Positions 1-6,160 of a stretch of DNA of 8,883 nt are shown piece after piece. Positions within the stretch are counted from its first letter, which is position 1. Every line of letters starts with the position of its first letter. The DNA lies in assembly GCA_900556695.1 (NCBI GenBank), contig USQA01000042.1:1-8883 (forward strand). Reading direction: 5' to 3'. This DNA is from an uncultured Clostridium sp. GTDB taxonomy: Bacteria; Bacillota; Clostridia; TANB77; CAG-508. The position numbers were made by a program, and so were the translations under genes. The notes below the pieces were generated by a model that made no database searches, was not told where the DNA came from, and was given only the letters and a program-made list of their open reading frames with translations.

Positions 1-50
1 TAACAAAAAAATATAAAATATATAATTATTATACTTAAAATTTTTTTCAT
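1..50 (-). CDS. 5' end of a gene with a hydrophobic, signal-peptide-like N-terminus (partial)
   Basis: Only the first 16 codons are in the window; the gene runs off the left edge. It reads MKKILSIIIIYFIFFC: two lysines followed by an unbroken hydrophobic run, as expected for a Sec signal peptide or a first membrane helix. A Cys sits at position 16, but the residues before it (FFC) do not make a convincing lipobox. The start is supported by an AGGAG ribosome binding site about 7 nt upstream (near position 57-61) and by a promoter at 117-145. It is therefore probably transcribed separately from trhP, which lies upstream on the same strand. The product cannot be named from so few residues; a secreted, membrane or lipoprotein is inferred. 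Confidence 0.55.
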   Translation of the reverse strand, partial: MKKILSIIIIYFIFFC

Positions 51-116
51 TTTTTTCTCCTGTATTAATACCAGTTTTACTGGAAAATTGTTTGTATAAC
101 ATACTATACTAAAATC

Positions 117-145
117 ATATTAACATTAATTTATCTTTTTTGCAA
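117..145 (-). promoter_or_regulatory. Sigma-A-type promoter for the left-edge partial gene
   Basis: On the minus strand, TTGCAA (145-140) is followed after 17 nt by TAATAT (122-117), and the -10 is preceded by TGT, an extended -10. The predicted start near 110 gives a leader of about 60 nt. The leader holds a small hairpin (CCAGT/ACTGG, 71-83, 3-nt loop). The call rests on motif match and spacing only. Confidence 0.5.
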
Positions 146-205
146 CATTATTTTCTGTTTTTTTGTTTTAATATAAATGGTAATTTTTTCTCTTTCATTA
201 CGCTT

Positions 206-1435
206 TTATTTTTTTCTTCTTAAAATCCAGTCTTTTTCACATTTTATAGGTAATTTCATTTTTACTTTTTGTCCTTTTACTCCTGGACTAACAGATTCTA
301 TTTCCTCTTCTGTATCATAGTTCCAAAGTTTTTCTATCTTAAATGCAATTGGTTCTAGTTTAAATGGCACTATAATTTCTAATTCATCACCAATTTGAAG
401 TTTGTTTTTTATTTCTATAGTTGATTTTTCTTCATCGTAGTCAACTATTTTTCCTCCAAATTCAAAATTTTCATTATATTGCCTTCCACTATAATCTTGC
501 ACATTTCTATTATTTCTATCATTAAAATAAAATGTAGTAAATTCTCTTGTTTTTACTTTTTCTATTTCTTTTAGATATTTAGTGTAATCATAATTATCTG
601 GATTTTTCATATAATCATCAATTGCATTTCTATACACGTTTATTACACTTGCTATATAATATTCTGTTTTTAATCTTCCTTCTATTTTTAAGCTATCAAT
701 ACCCATATCAATTATTTCAGGAATTTCTTTTAATAAGCATAAATCTTTTGATGAAAATATACTTGTTCCATGTTCGTTTATTTCTATTGGCATTAAGCCT
801 CCTGGATTATTTTTTTCCTCAGCATATAAGTTATATGACCATCTACAACTTTGACTACAATCCCCTAAGTTTGCACTTCTTCCACATAAGAAATCACTCA
901 AAAAACATCTTCCTGAAAACGCAAAACATATAGAACCATGTCCAAACATTTCTACTTCTAAATCTTTAGGTTTGTTTTCCATTATGTATCTTAGTTGTTC
1001 TTTATTCATTTCTCTTGCCATTATTACTCTTTTAGCTCCATTTTTATACCAAAAGTTGCAATCTCTTAAGCTTACTATATTTGCTTGTGTGCTAACATGA
1101 ATAGGTACATTTGGTGCATATTCTTTTAATACATCTATTACTCCTCCATCTGCTGCAATTATTGCATCTGGTTTTACTTCATTTAATATTTTGGCCATTT
1201 CTATTATTTCTTCGTATTTATCATCCCATGCAAATATGTTTAAAGTCACATGTACTCTTTTTCCTATTGAGTGTGCATATTTTATTGTTTTTATTAAATC
1301 ATCATTATCCATATCCGCTCTTGTTCTTAATGATAAAGATGATGTTCCACAATATACTGCATCTGCTCCATATTTGAATGCTATTTTCGCTTTTTCATAT
1401 GATCCAGCTGGCGCTAATAATTCTATTTTTTTCAT
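206..1435 (-). CDS. trhP: U32 family tRNA uridine C5-hydroxylation protein (TrhP/YrrO-like)
   Basis: This is a 409-residue U32 'peptidase' family protein, close in length to Bacillus YrrO. The N-terminus (KKIELLAPAGS...GADAVYCG) is the typical start of the U32 barrel. The family signature is present at residues 162-180: E162, F164, G167-S-I-C170, G175, C177, S180. Further cysteines at C184, C193 and C197 and an SKDLC motif are candidates for the iron-sulfur ligands known in this family. Residues from about 325 form the U32 C-terminal beta domain. By family knowledge, TrhP uses prephenate to hydroxylate U34 of certain tRNAs to ho5U, and TrmR then methylates it to mo5U. A trmR gene lies nearby on the same strand, which favours TrhP over the 23S rRNA enzyme RlhA or a true protease. 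The start has a good AGGAG ribosome binding site (TAGGAGAAAAACA before ATG). No clear terminator follows the stop. Confidence 0.85.
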   Translation of the reverse strand: MKKIELLAPAGSYEKAKIAFKYGADAVYCGTSSLSLRTRADMDNDDLIKTIKYAHSIGKRVHVTLNIFAWDDKYEEIIEMAKILNEVKPDAIIAADGGVIDVLKEYAPNVPIHVSTQANIVSLRDCNFWYKNGAKRVIMAREMNKEQLRYIMENKPKDLEVEMFGHGSICFAFSGRCFLSDFLCGRSANLGDCSQSCRWSYNLYAEEKNNPGGLMPIEINEHGTSIFSSKDLCLLKEIPEIIDMGIDSLKIEGRLKTEYYIASVINVYRNAIDDYMKNPDNYDYTKYLKEIEKVKTREFTTFYFNDRNNRNVQDYSGRQYNENFEFGGKIVDYDEEKSTIEIKNKLQIGDELEIIVPFKLEPIAFKIEKLWNYDTEEEIESVSPGVKGQKVKMKLPIKCEKDWILRRKK

Positions 1436-1463
1436 TGTTTTTCTCCTATTCTTTTTTATTTTA

Positions 1464-1486
1464 TTATGTTATTAATAATAACATAA
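1464..1486. repeat. Perfect 10-bp inverted repeat over the trhP -10 region
   Basis: The arms TTATGTTATT (1464-1473) and AATAACATAA (1477-1486) are exact reverse complements around a 3-nt centre. The repeat covers the predicted trhP -10 (1475-1480) and its TG extension. It could be an operator, or a structure near the 5' end of the transcript. An AT-rich palindrome can also arise by chance in sequence of this composition. Confidence 0.5.
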
Positions 1487-1503
1487 AATCATATTATTTA
1501 CAA
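1475..1503 (-). promoter_or_regulatory. Predicted trhP promoter
   Basis: On the minus strand, TTGTAA (1503-1498), a 17-nt spacer and TATTAT (1480-1475) with a TGT extension just before the -10. Transcription would start near 1468, about 33 nt before the trhP ATG. The -10 lies inside the inverted repeat at 1464-1486. Confidence 0.5.
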
Positions 1504-1528
1504 TTACTATTTCACTTTTCAGTTCAAA

Positions 1529-1557
1529 TTGACCATTTTATAAAAAAATGGTATAAT
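1529..1557 (+). promoter_or_regulatory. Strong sigma-A promoter for the RelA/SpoT-domain gene
   Basis: TTGACC (1529-1534), exactly 17 nt, then a consensus TATAAT (1552-1557). Transcription should start near 1564, giving a leader of about 48 nt with an AAGGAGG ribosome binding site (about 1597-1603) before the ATG at 1612. The spacer is almost entirely taken up by a palindrome (see 1532-1552). The promoter diverges from the trhP promoter about 30 bp away. Confidence 0.7.
1532..1552. promoter_or_regulatory. Operator-like inverted repeat between -35 and -10
   Basis: ACCATTTT (1532-1539) and AAAATGGT (1545-1552) are perfect 8-bp inverted arms around a 5-nt centre. They overlap the last bases of the -35 and the first base of the -10. 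A repressor bound here would exclude RNA polymerase. A second short palindrome (AGTTA-TG-TAACT, 1560-1571) lies at the predicted start of transcription. Operator function is inferred from position and symmetry. Confidence 0.4.
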
Positions 1558-1611
1558 TAAGTTATGTAACTTATTAATTTATATTGGTTAAATCAAAAGG
1601 AGGAAAACATT

Positions 1612-2463
1612 ATGAACCAAAAAAAGCCAATATTGACAGACGCCCTTTATAAAGGACATAGTATTCCAGAAGTCCTTGATATTTATGAATCAATGTTAAA
1701 AGAAACTGGAGATTTAAAAAATATCCAACATGGAACATTTATAAACCAGTATAAAAACATTGTTATTGATAAACGTTTTTTAGCAACGTTGCGGAAACAT
1801 TTCAATAATATCTACAATCTAATTGTAAAAAATTTTCCGGAAACCTTGTTTCATTTAGAAGGTAGGCGTAAATCATTGCTTAGTACTGAGAAGAAAATTC
1901 TTAAGCGATTATCTCAAAACAAATCTCTTGATACTTTACGAGACTTAATCGCTTTTAGATTAATAATCTTTGATGACTACGAGAATCCAAAACCAGCCGT
2001 AGACAATTGTTACAATATTATGAAAAGTATCATAGAATACGGAATTGAAAACGGTTTTATGCTTTGTGAAGCAAATCCTGTAGAAGAAACTAAAGGTTTC
2101 GATAATGAAAAACACCATTTGTACATTCCTAAAACTTCTGCTATTCCAAAAGAATTCCAAGTGGGAGTTAAAGATTATATTATGAAGCCTAAAGAAAATG
2201 GCTATCAATCTTTGCATGCTGTGTTTAGACTTTCTTCAGGTCATTGCTTTGAAGTACAAATCAGGACTTTTAGTATGCACACACACGCGGAATCTGGAAA
2301 GGCAAATCATGAAGTATACAAGCAAAAGGAATATGGGAATTTAGAAATTAACAAAAAAAGAATTCAAATTCCTGGTTATGCTGTTACTGAAAGTGGTGAT
2401 GTTCATGATATGGTAGGTGTTGAAAAAGCTCTTCTTGTCTTACAGCGTCAAAAAACATTTTAG
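1612..2463 (+). CDS. Stand-alone RelA/SpoT-domain (p)ppGpp synthetase-like protein
   Basis: This 283-residue protein has the RelA/SpoT nucleotidyltransferase domain at roughly 55-240. Visible motifs are R85-x-K87-S88...S91 (ATP-binding G-loop type), D111-L-I-A-F-R116 (the catalytic Asp in the DxxGxR position, with Ala for Gly), N196-G-Y-Q-S-L-H202 (Tyr198 matches the guanine-stacking Tyr), E214-V-Q-I-R-T219 (catalytic Glu) and H225-A-E...A-N-H-x-x-Y-K. The metal and substrate residues are therefore intact. No HD hydrolase, TGS or ACT domain is present, so it should synthesise alarmone (or pyrophosphorylate another target) but not degrade it. About 50 residues precede the domain and about 40 follow it. 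It is a single-gene unit with its own promoter, an AAGGAGG site and a terminator, opposite in strand to trmR and trhP. Toxic SAS enzymes that pyrophosphorylate tRNA are an alternative, but no antitoxin gene is seen beside it. Confidence 0.8.
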   Translation: MNQKKPILTDALYKGHSIPEVLDIYESMLKETGDLKNIQHGTFINQYKNIVIDKRFLATLRKHFNNIYNLIVKNFPETLFHLEGRRKSLLSTEKKILKRLSQNKSLDTLRDLIAFRLIIFDDYENPKPAVDNCYNIMKSIIEYGIENGFMLCEANPVEETKGFDNEKHHLYIPKTSAIPKEFQVGVKDYIMKPKENGYQSLHAVFRLSSGHCFEVQIRTFSMHTHAESGKANHEVYKQKEYGNLEINKKRIQIPGYAVTESGDVHDMVGVEKALLVLQRQKTF

Positions 2464-2487
2464 TTTCATTAATGTCTGGAATACGAA

Positions 2488-2529
2488 AAAAACAAAAGAC
2501 ACTAAATAATTTTAGTGTCTTTTGTTTTT
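2488..2529. terminator. Bidirectional intrinsic terminator between two convergent genes
   Basis: A perfect stem (core ACAAAAGACACTAAA, 2492-2506, pairing with 2511-2525) closes a TAAT loop and extends by A-T pairs to about 19 bp. T-rich tracts follow on both strands (TTTTGTTTTTATTTT on plus, TTTTGTTTTTT on minus). It ends the RelA-like gene on plus and trmR on minus. The trmR stop codon (2530-2528) lies at the foot of the stem, so the two transcription units are packed tightly end to end. Confidence 0.85.
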
Positions 2530-3116
2530 ATTTTACTATACTAATTGCTAGTCCATCTCCTACTTCTAAAATTTGTGTTTCAAGATTAGGATTTTGGCTA
2601 ACTTCTTTAATATATTCTCTCAAATTTCTTACAGCTGTACGTTGTTTATGTTTGTTATAATCACTCATAACATATCCTTTATACAAAATATTATCTGCAA
2701 AAATAATTCCATTTTTGTTTAACATTCTTAAAGATTCTTTTAAGAAAAACGGATATTTGCCTTTCGCAGCATCAATAAATACCATATCATATTTTTCATT
2801 TAATGTTGGTAAAATTTCTACAGCATCACCTTCATAAATATTAATTTTTTCTTCAACTTCAACATTTTTAATATTTATTTTTGCTTCTTTTATTCTTTCT
2901 TCATCTCTTTCTATTGTATCTATTGTTCCATTTGCTGCTAAGAATTCAGAAAAACATATTGCGGAATATCCGTACTGCTGTACCTATTTCAAGTATTTTT
3001 TTAGGAGGATTTTTGCTTAAATATTTTTCTATTACTTCTAACGTATCATCCATAATAATTGGAATATGCTCTTCTAATGCTTTTTCTTTTATTTTTAATA
3101 ATTCTTCTTTATTCAT
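2528..3116 (-). pseudogene. trmR: tRNA 5-hydroxyuridine O-methyltransferase with a one-base frameshift
   Basis: Starting at 3116 (ATG, with an AGGTG site upstream) the frame reads MNKEELLKIKEKALEEHIPI... up to KKILEIGTAV (residues 39-48), the SAM-binding motif I. It then goes out of frame and stops at TGA 2948-2946 after 56 residues. Dropping one base, most simply G2972 on the plus strand, restores GYSAICFSEF and a continuous frame to the stop at 2530-2528, giving 195 residues. The repaired protein has the class I O-methyltransferase features: the E43-I-G-T-A-x-G-Y-S loop, F113-I-D115-A-A-K-G-K-Y and A-D141-N142 (metal-binding Asp/Asn). It resembles YrrM/TrmR, which methylates ho5U34 of tRNA to mo5U using SAM, the step after TrhP. 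It is about 20 residues shorter at the N-terminus than Bacillus YrrM. Either the gene is broken or the sequence has an indel error. A fragment starting at Met 2785 lacks the SAM loop and would not be active. Confidence 0.8.
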
Positions 3117-3133
3117 TGTTATCACCTATCACT

Positions 3134-3162
3134 TTGATTTTATGTTTATTTTGTGTTATAAT
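3134..3162 (+). promoter_or_regulatory. Strong extended -10 promoter for the 96-residue orphan gene
   Basis: TTGATT (3134-3139), 17 nt, TATAAT (3157-3162), with TGT directly before the -10. The predicted start near 3169 gives a leader of about 37 nt. The promoter lies only about 20 bp from the divergent trmR start codon at 3116, so it shares the short region that must also drive trmR. Confidence 0.7.
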
Positions 3163-3205
3163 TAATATATTCTCAAAAAAATATATACTGAAAGGAGGAT
3201 TTTGT

Positions 3206-3496
3206 ATGTCGATGTGTATCCATCGGGTAATACAAGAATTGGAAGAAGGTGCAAACTATAAATTACCTAATGATATTAAAGAATATTTAATATCTAACAG
3301 TGCTGAATTTGAAATATCTTCAGTGCTAAAAGGTAATCCTGAATGTTACCTTGGATTGTTTTATGAAAAGGCTTTAAACCCTAATTCGAAAATAATTCAA
3401 AATGGAGATACTTTAAGCTTTCCATCTACATTTAACCCGAATTTGCCTGCAGTATTAATCTATTCTCGAATAATAATGCTGTATCTTCCAAGTTAA
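3206..3496 (+). CDS. Small orphan protein of unknown function
   Basis: This is a 96-residue protein that I do not recognise. It begins MSMCIHRVIQELEEGANYKLP and ends IIMLYLPS. It shows no signal peptide and no clear membrane helix (the only hydrophobic stretch is near the C-terminus, about residues 80-95), and no metal-binding or catalytic motif I can name; the cysteines are C4 and C49. The start is chosen because AAAGGAGG (about 3191-3198) lies 7 nt before the ATG, and the next Met (3212) is too far from it. A near-consensus promoter upstream and a hairpin terminator just after the stop make this a complete single-gene unit, so it is probably really expressed. It is on the strand opposite to typA and trmR, like the RelA-like gene. 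It may be a small cytosolic accessory protein, or a remnant of a larger one. Confidence 0.65.
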   Translation: MSMCIHRVIQELEEGANYKLPNDIKEYLISNSAEFEISSVLKGNPECYLGLFYEKALNPNSKIIQNGDTLSFPSTFNPNLPAVLIYSRIIMLYLPS

Positions 3497-3502
3497 TCCT
3501 TT

Positions 3503-3541
3503 AGTAGCGACTAATCTAATTTGATTAGCCGCTACTTTTTT
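3503..3541 (+). terminator. Intrinsic terminator of the orphan gene
   Basis: A 14-bp stem (3503-3516 with 3523-3536; core AGTAGCG...CGCTACT, plus CTAATC/GATTAG) with a 6-nt loop is followed by TTTTTT (3536-3541). The stem has one A-C mismatch on the plus strand, which becomes a G-U pair on the minus strand. No T tract follows on the minus side, so it is directed mainly at the plus-strand gene, although it also sits just beyond the typA stop. Confidence 0.8.
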
Positions 3542-3561
3542 GTTGTATTATATTAATTTTT

Positions 3562-5373
3562 CTATCTTCTTGCTGCTCTTTCTCTTTCTTTTGTGTCTAA
3601 TATTTTCTTTCTTAAACGAATAGATTGTGGTGTTACTTCTACTAATTCATCGTCTTGTATGAATTCAATTGCTTTTTCTAATGACATTTGAATTGGTGGA
3701 ACTAATCTTAATGCTTCATCTGATCCAGATGCTCTTGTATTTGTTAAATGTTTTTCTTTACATACATTTATTGCTAAATCTTCTCCTCTTGAGTTTAATC
3801 CTACAATCATTCCTTCATATACTTCTACACCTGGTCCTATAAATAATTCTCCCTTATCTTGCGCATTATATAATCCATATGTTACTGATTTTCCTGCTTC
3901 AAATGCTACAATTGTACCTCTAACTCTTGCTTGAATGTCTCCTTTATATGGTTCATATGAATCAAATATATGGTTCATTGTTCCTTCACCTTTTGTATCT
4001 GTTAAGAATTCTGTTCTATATCCTATTAAACCTCTTGCAGGTATTTTAAATTCTATTTTTGTATGTCCATCTTCTGCTGGTTCCATATTAGCCATTTCTG
4101 CTTTTCTTCTACCTAATTTTTCAATTACGTTACCAACACAGTCATCTGGAACATTAACAACTAGTCTTTCAATTGGTTCACTTTTTACACCATCAATTTC
4201 TTTAATAATTACTTTTGGACGTGATACTAATAATTCAAATCCTTCTCTTCTCATTGTCTCTATTAATACTGATAAATGTAATTCTCCTCTTCCTGATACT
4301 TCAAATGAATCTGCACTGTCTGTTTCTTTTACTCTTAATGATACATTTTTTTCTAGTTCTTTAAATAATCTATCTCTAATATGTCTTGATGTTATAAATT
4401 GTCCTTCTTTTCCAGCTAAAGGTCCATTGTTTACACTAAATGTCATAGAAACTGTTGGTTCATCTATATCAACAAATGGTATTTTTTCTGGATTGTTAAA
4501 ATCGCAAATTGTATCTCCTATATTGATATCTGGAATTCCAGCAAGTTCAATTATATCTCCTGCTTTTCCTTCTTCAACTTCTACTTTATTTAATCCAACA
4601 TGTGTATATACTTTTGCTATTCTTCCTTGTGTTATTTTGTCTTCTTTTCCACAAATAGAAACTGGCATTCCAACTTTTATAGAACCTCTTTCTACTCTTC
4701 CTACTGCAATTCTTCCAACGTAATCATCATAATCAATATTAGATACTAACATTTGAGCTGGTCCTTCTTCATCACAATTAGGTGCACTTATTGTATTTAT
4801 AATTGTTTCAAATAAGCAACTTAAATCTGTTGTTTCTTCTTCTAAGTCCATTTTAGCTATACCATTTTTAGCTGATGCGTAAACAACAGGGAAATCTAAT
4901 TGTTCATCTGTTGCATCTAATTCTATAAATAATTCTATTACTTGATCAACAACTTTTTCTGGTTGTGCTCCTGGTCTATCAATTTTATTAATTACAACTA
5001 TTGGTTTTAAACCTAAAGCTAATGATTTCTTTAAAACTTCTCTTGTTTGAGGCATAGCACCTTCAAAAGCATCAACTAAAAGTAAAACACCATCTACTGT
5101 TTTTAAAACTCTTTCTACTTCTCCACCAAAGTCAGCATGTCCAGGTGTATCTACTATATTTATTTTTATATCATCATGCATTACTGATGTATTTTTAGAA
5201 AGTATTGTAATTCCTCTTTCTTTTTCTTGATCATTAGAGTCCATTACTCTTTCTTGTACTTGTTCGTTTTCTCTAAATATATGACTTTGTCTAAGCATAG
5301 CATCTACTAAAGTAGTTTTACCATGGTCTACGTGTGCAATTATTGCTATATTTCTTATTTTTTGGTTATTCAT
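3562..5373 (-). CDS. typA: Ribosome-associated translational GTPase TypA/BipA
   Basis: This 603-residue protein is full length for TypA/BipA. The GTPase motifs are all present: A13-H-V-D-H-G-K-T20 (P-loop), R53-G-I-T56 (G2), D75-T-P-G-H79 (G3) and N129-K-I-D132 (G4). They are followed by the elongation-factor-like domain II, EF-G-like domains III and V, and the TypA-specific C-terminal domain ending in basic residues (KERERAARR). TypA binds 70S ribosomes at the site used by EF-G and assists ribosome assembly and growth under stress, such as cold. The ATG is preceded by AGAGGGG (5387-5381) at 7-nt spacing. A perfect consensus promoter (5503-5475) drives it alone. The leader of about 95 nt contains a hairpin (5434-5454). 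LepA or EF-G is excluded by length and by the C-terminal domain. No defect is seen. Confidence 0.97.
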   Translation of the reverse strand: MNNQKIRNIAIIAHVDHGKTTLVDAMLRQSHIFRENEQVQERVMDSNDQEKERGITILSKNTSVMHDDIKINIVDTPGHADFGGEVERVLKTVDGVLLLVDAFEGAMPQTREVLKKSLALGLKPIVVINKIDRPGAQPEKVVDQVIELFIELDATDEQLDFPVVYASAKNGIAKMDLEEETTDLSCLFETIINTISAPNCDEEGPAQMLVSNIDYDDYVGRIAVGRVERGSIKVGMPVSICGKEDKITQGRIAKVYTHVGLNKVEVEEGKAGDIIELAGIPDINIGDTICDFNNPEKIPFVDIDEPTVSMTFSVNNGPLAGKEGQFITSRHIRDRLFKELEKNVSLRVKETDSADSFEVSGRGELHLSVLIETMRREGFELLVSRPKVIIKEIDGVKSEPIERLVVNVPDDCVGNVIEKLGRRKAEMANMEPAEDGHTKIEFKIPARGLIGYRTEFLTDTKGEGTMNHIFDSYEPYKGDIQARVRGTIVAFEAGKSVTYGLYNAQDKGELFIGPGVEVYEGMIVGLNSRGEDLAINVCKEKHLTNTRASGSDEALRLVPPIQMSLEKAIEFIQDDELVEVTPQSIRLRKKILDTKERERAARR

Positions 5374-5433
5374 TTTTTTACCCCTCTTCTTTAAAATTTA
5401 ATTCTATTTGTTTAAAACTTTTTTACAATGCTA

Positions 5434-5454
5434 AAGGGACATTTTTTGTCCCTT
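5434..5454 (-). promoter_or_regulatory. Hairpin in the typA 5' leader
   Basis: On the minus strand AAGGGACA and TGTCCCTT form a perfect 8-bp stem around an A5 loop. It lies downstream of the typA promoter, about 15 nt into the transcript and 60 nt before the ATG. Only three U follow the stem, so it is a poor terminator, though it could end readthrough from plsC. Its 3' arm (UCCCUUU) could instead pair with the typA ribosome binding site AGAGGGG. A regulatory switch is inferred only from this pairing. Confidence 0.45.
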
Positions 5455-5474
5455 CTCTCTTAAAACACTATATA

Positions 5475-5503
5475 ATTATACTACTAAATATATGTTTTGT
5501 CAA
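5475..5503 (-). promoter_or_regulatory. Perfect consensus sigma-A promoter for typA
   Basis: On the minus strand TTGACA (5503-5498), exactly 17 nt, then TATAAT (5480-5475). Both hexamers are full consensus. The predicted start near 5468 leaves a leader of about 95 nt. It lies between the plsC stop and typA, so typA has a strong promoter of its own. Confidence 0.85.
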
Positions 5504-5521
5504 TTTATTGTACTTTTTATC

Positions 5522-6118
5522 TTATTTTGCTAATTCTAATATATTATCCATAATTTCTTTTGTAACTTTGTCTAAAGTTTCTTTATCTTTTGCTCCTTTA
5601 TATTGACTAAAATCTAATGGTTTACCATATGTTATTGTTACTTTTCTGTTTCCTTTTTCTCCACCTTTTATTCCACATGGTATAACTTTTGCTCCGCTTC
5701 TTAATGTAAAAAATGCAACACCATCTTTTACCTTTTCTCCTTTTTCTATTCCATTTCTTGTACCTTCTGGAAATAAAGCTAAACAATCACCATTTTTTAA
5801 AGTTTTTAAAGATTCTTTTAATGCTTTTACTTCTTTTGAATCTCTCTTTACTAAAATTGCATCAAATACCCATCCTAAAAAAGCTAAGAATTTACTCTTA
5901 GTTAACTCTTCTTTTGCTAAAAATCTAGTATATCTTCCACAAGTTACTTCCATTAATGGTGGATCCAAAAAACTTCTATGATTTCCAGCTATTATAATAG
6001 GCCCTTCTTTTGGAATATTTTCTTTTCCTATTACTTCTGCTCTATAAACAACTTTACAATAAACATATATTGCTCCTTTAACAATACCTCTTGTTATTTT
6101 TTTAAAAAATTCTTTCAT
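5522..6118 (-). CDS. plsC: 1-acyl-sn-glycerol-3-phosphate acyltransferase
   Basis: This 198-residue protein is of normal length for the short Gram-positive PlsC type. It carries the acyltransferase motifs in order: N46-H47-R-S-F-L-D52 (catalytic HX4D), a block around F67-LAKEEL, F116-P-E-G-T-R121 (phosphate-binding of the glycerol-phosphate substrate) and V145-I-P-C-G-I. The enzyme transfers a fatty acyl group to the sn-2 position of lysophosphatidate at the inner face of the membrane, giving phosphatidate for phospholipid synthesis. The basic, hydrophobic N-terminus (about residues 5-28) probably anchors it to the membrane. AGGAGG lies about 7 nt before the ATG. It follows cmk by 42 nt with no promoter seen between, so the two are probably cotranscribed; a cmk-plsC pair is common in clostridia. 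No strong terminator follows the stop. Confidence 0.93.
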   Translation of the reverse strand: MKEFFKKITRGIVKGAIYVYCKVVYRAEVIGKENIPKEGPIIIAGNHRSFLDPPLMEVTCGRYTRFLAKEELTKSKFLAFLGWVFDAILVKRDSKEVKALKESLKTLKNGDCLALFPEGTRNGIEKGEKVKDGVAFFTLRSGAKVIPCGIKGGEKGNRKVTITYGKPLDFSQYKGAKDKETLDKVTKEIMDNILELAK

Positions 6119-6160
6119 TCTTTATTCCTCCTGAAAATATCTAAATAAATGCTAAATATA

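Noticed and set aside
71..83. Small hairpin CCAGT/ACTGG in the leader of the left-edge gene
   Set aside because: Only 5 bp with a 3-nt loop and no T tract; too small to call a terminator or riboswitch by itself.
148..198. Possible 16-residue minus-strand peptide MKEKKLPFILKQKNRK after trhP
   Set aside because: No ribosome binding site or promoter, and such short frames are expected by chance.
1612..2463. Toxin-antitoxin (toxSAS) locus
   Set aside because: No partner gene lies on the same strand on either side, and the gene is enclosed by its own promoter and terminator; a fused antitoxin in the 40-residue tail cannot be shown from sequence alone.
2881..3165. Plus-strand open frame of 94 codons over the 5' part of trmR
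   Set aside because: Hydrophobic low-complexity translation of the trmR antisense strand; the trmR frame on minus is clearly the coding one.
3935..4723. Long plus-strand open frame of 262 codons opposite typA
   Set aside because: It lies wholly inside typA on the other strand, is rich in Ser, Pro, Ile and Phe as antisense of an AT-rich gene would be, and has no convincing ribosome binding site.
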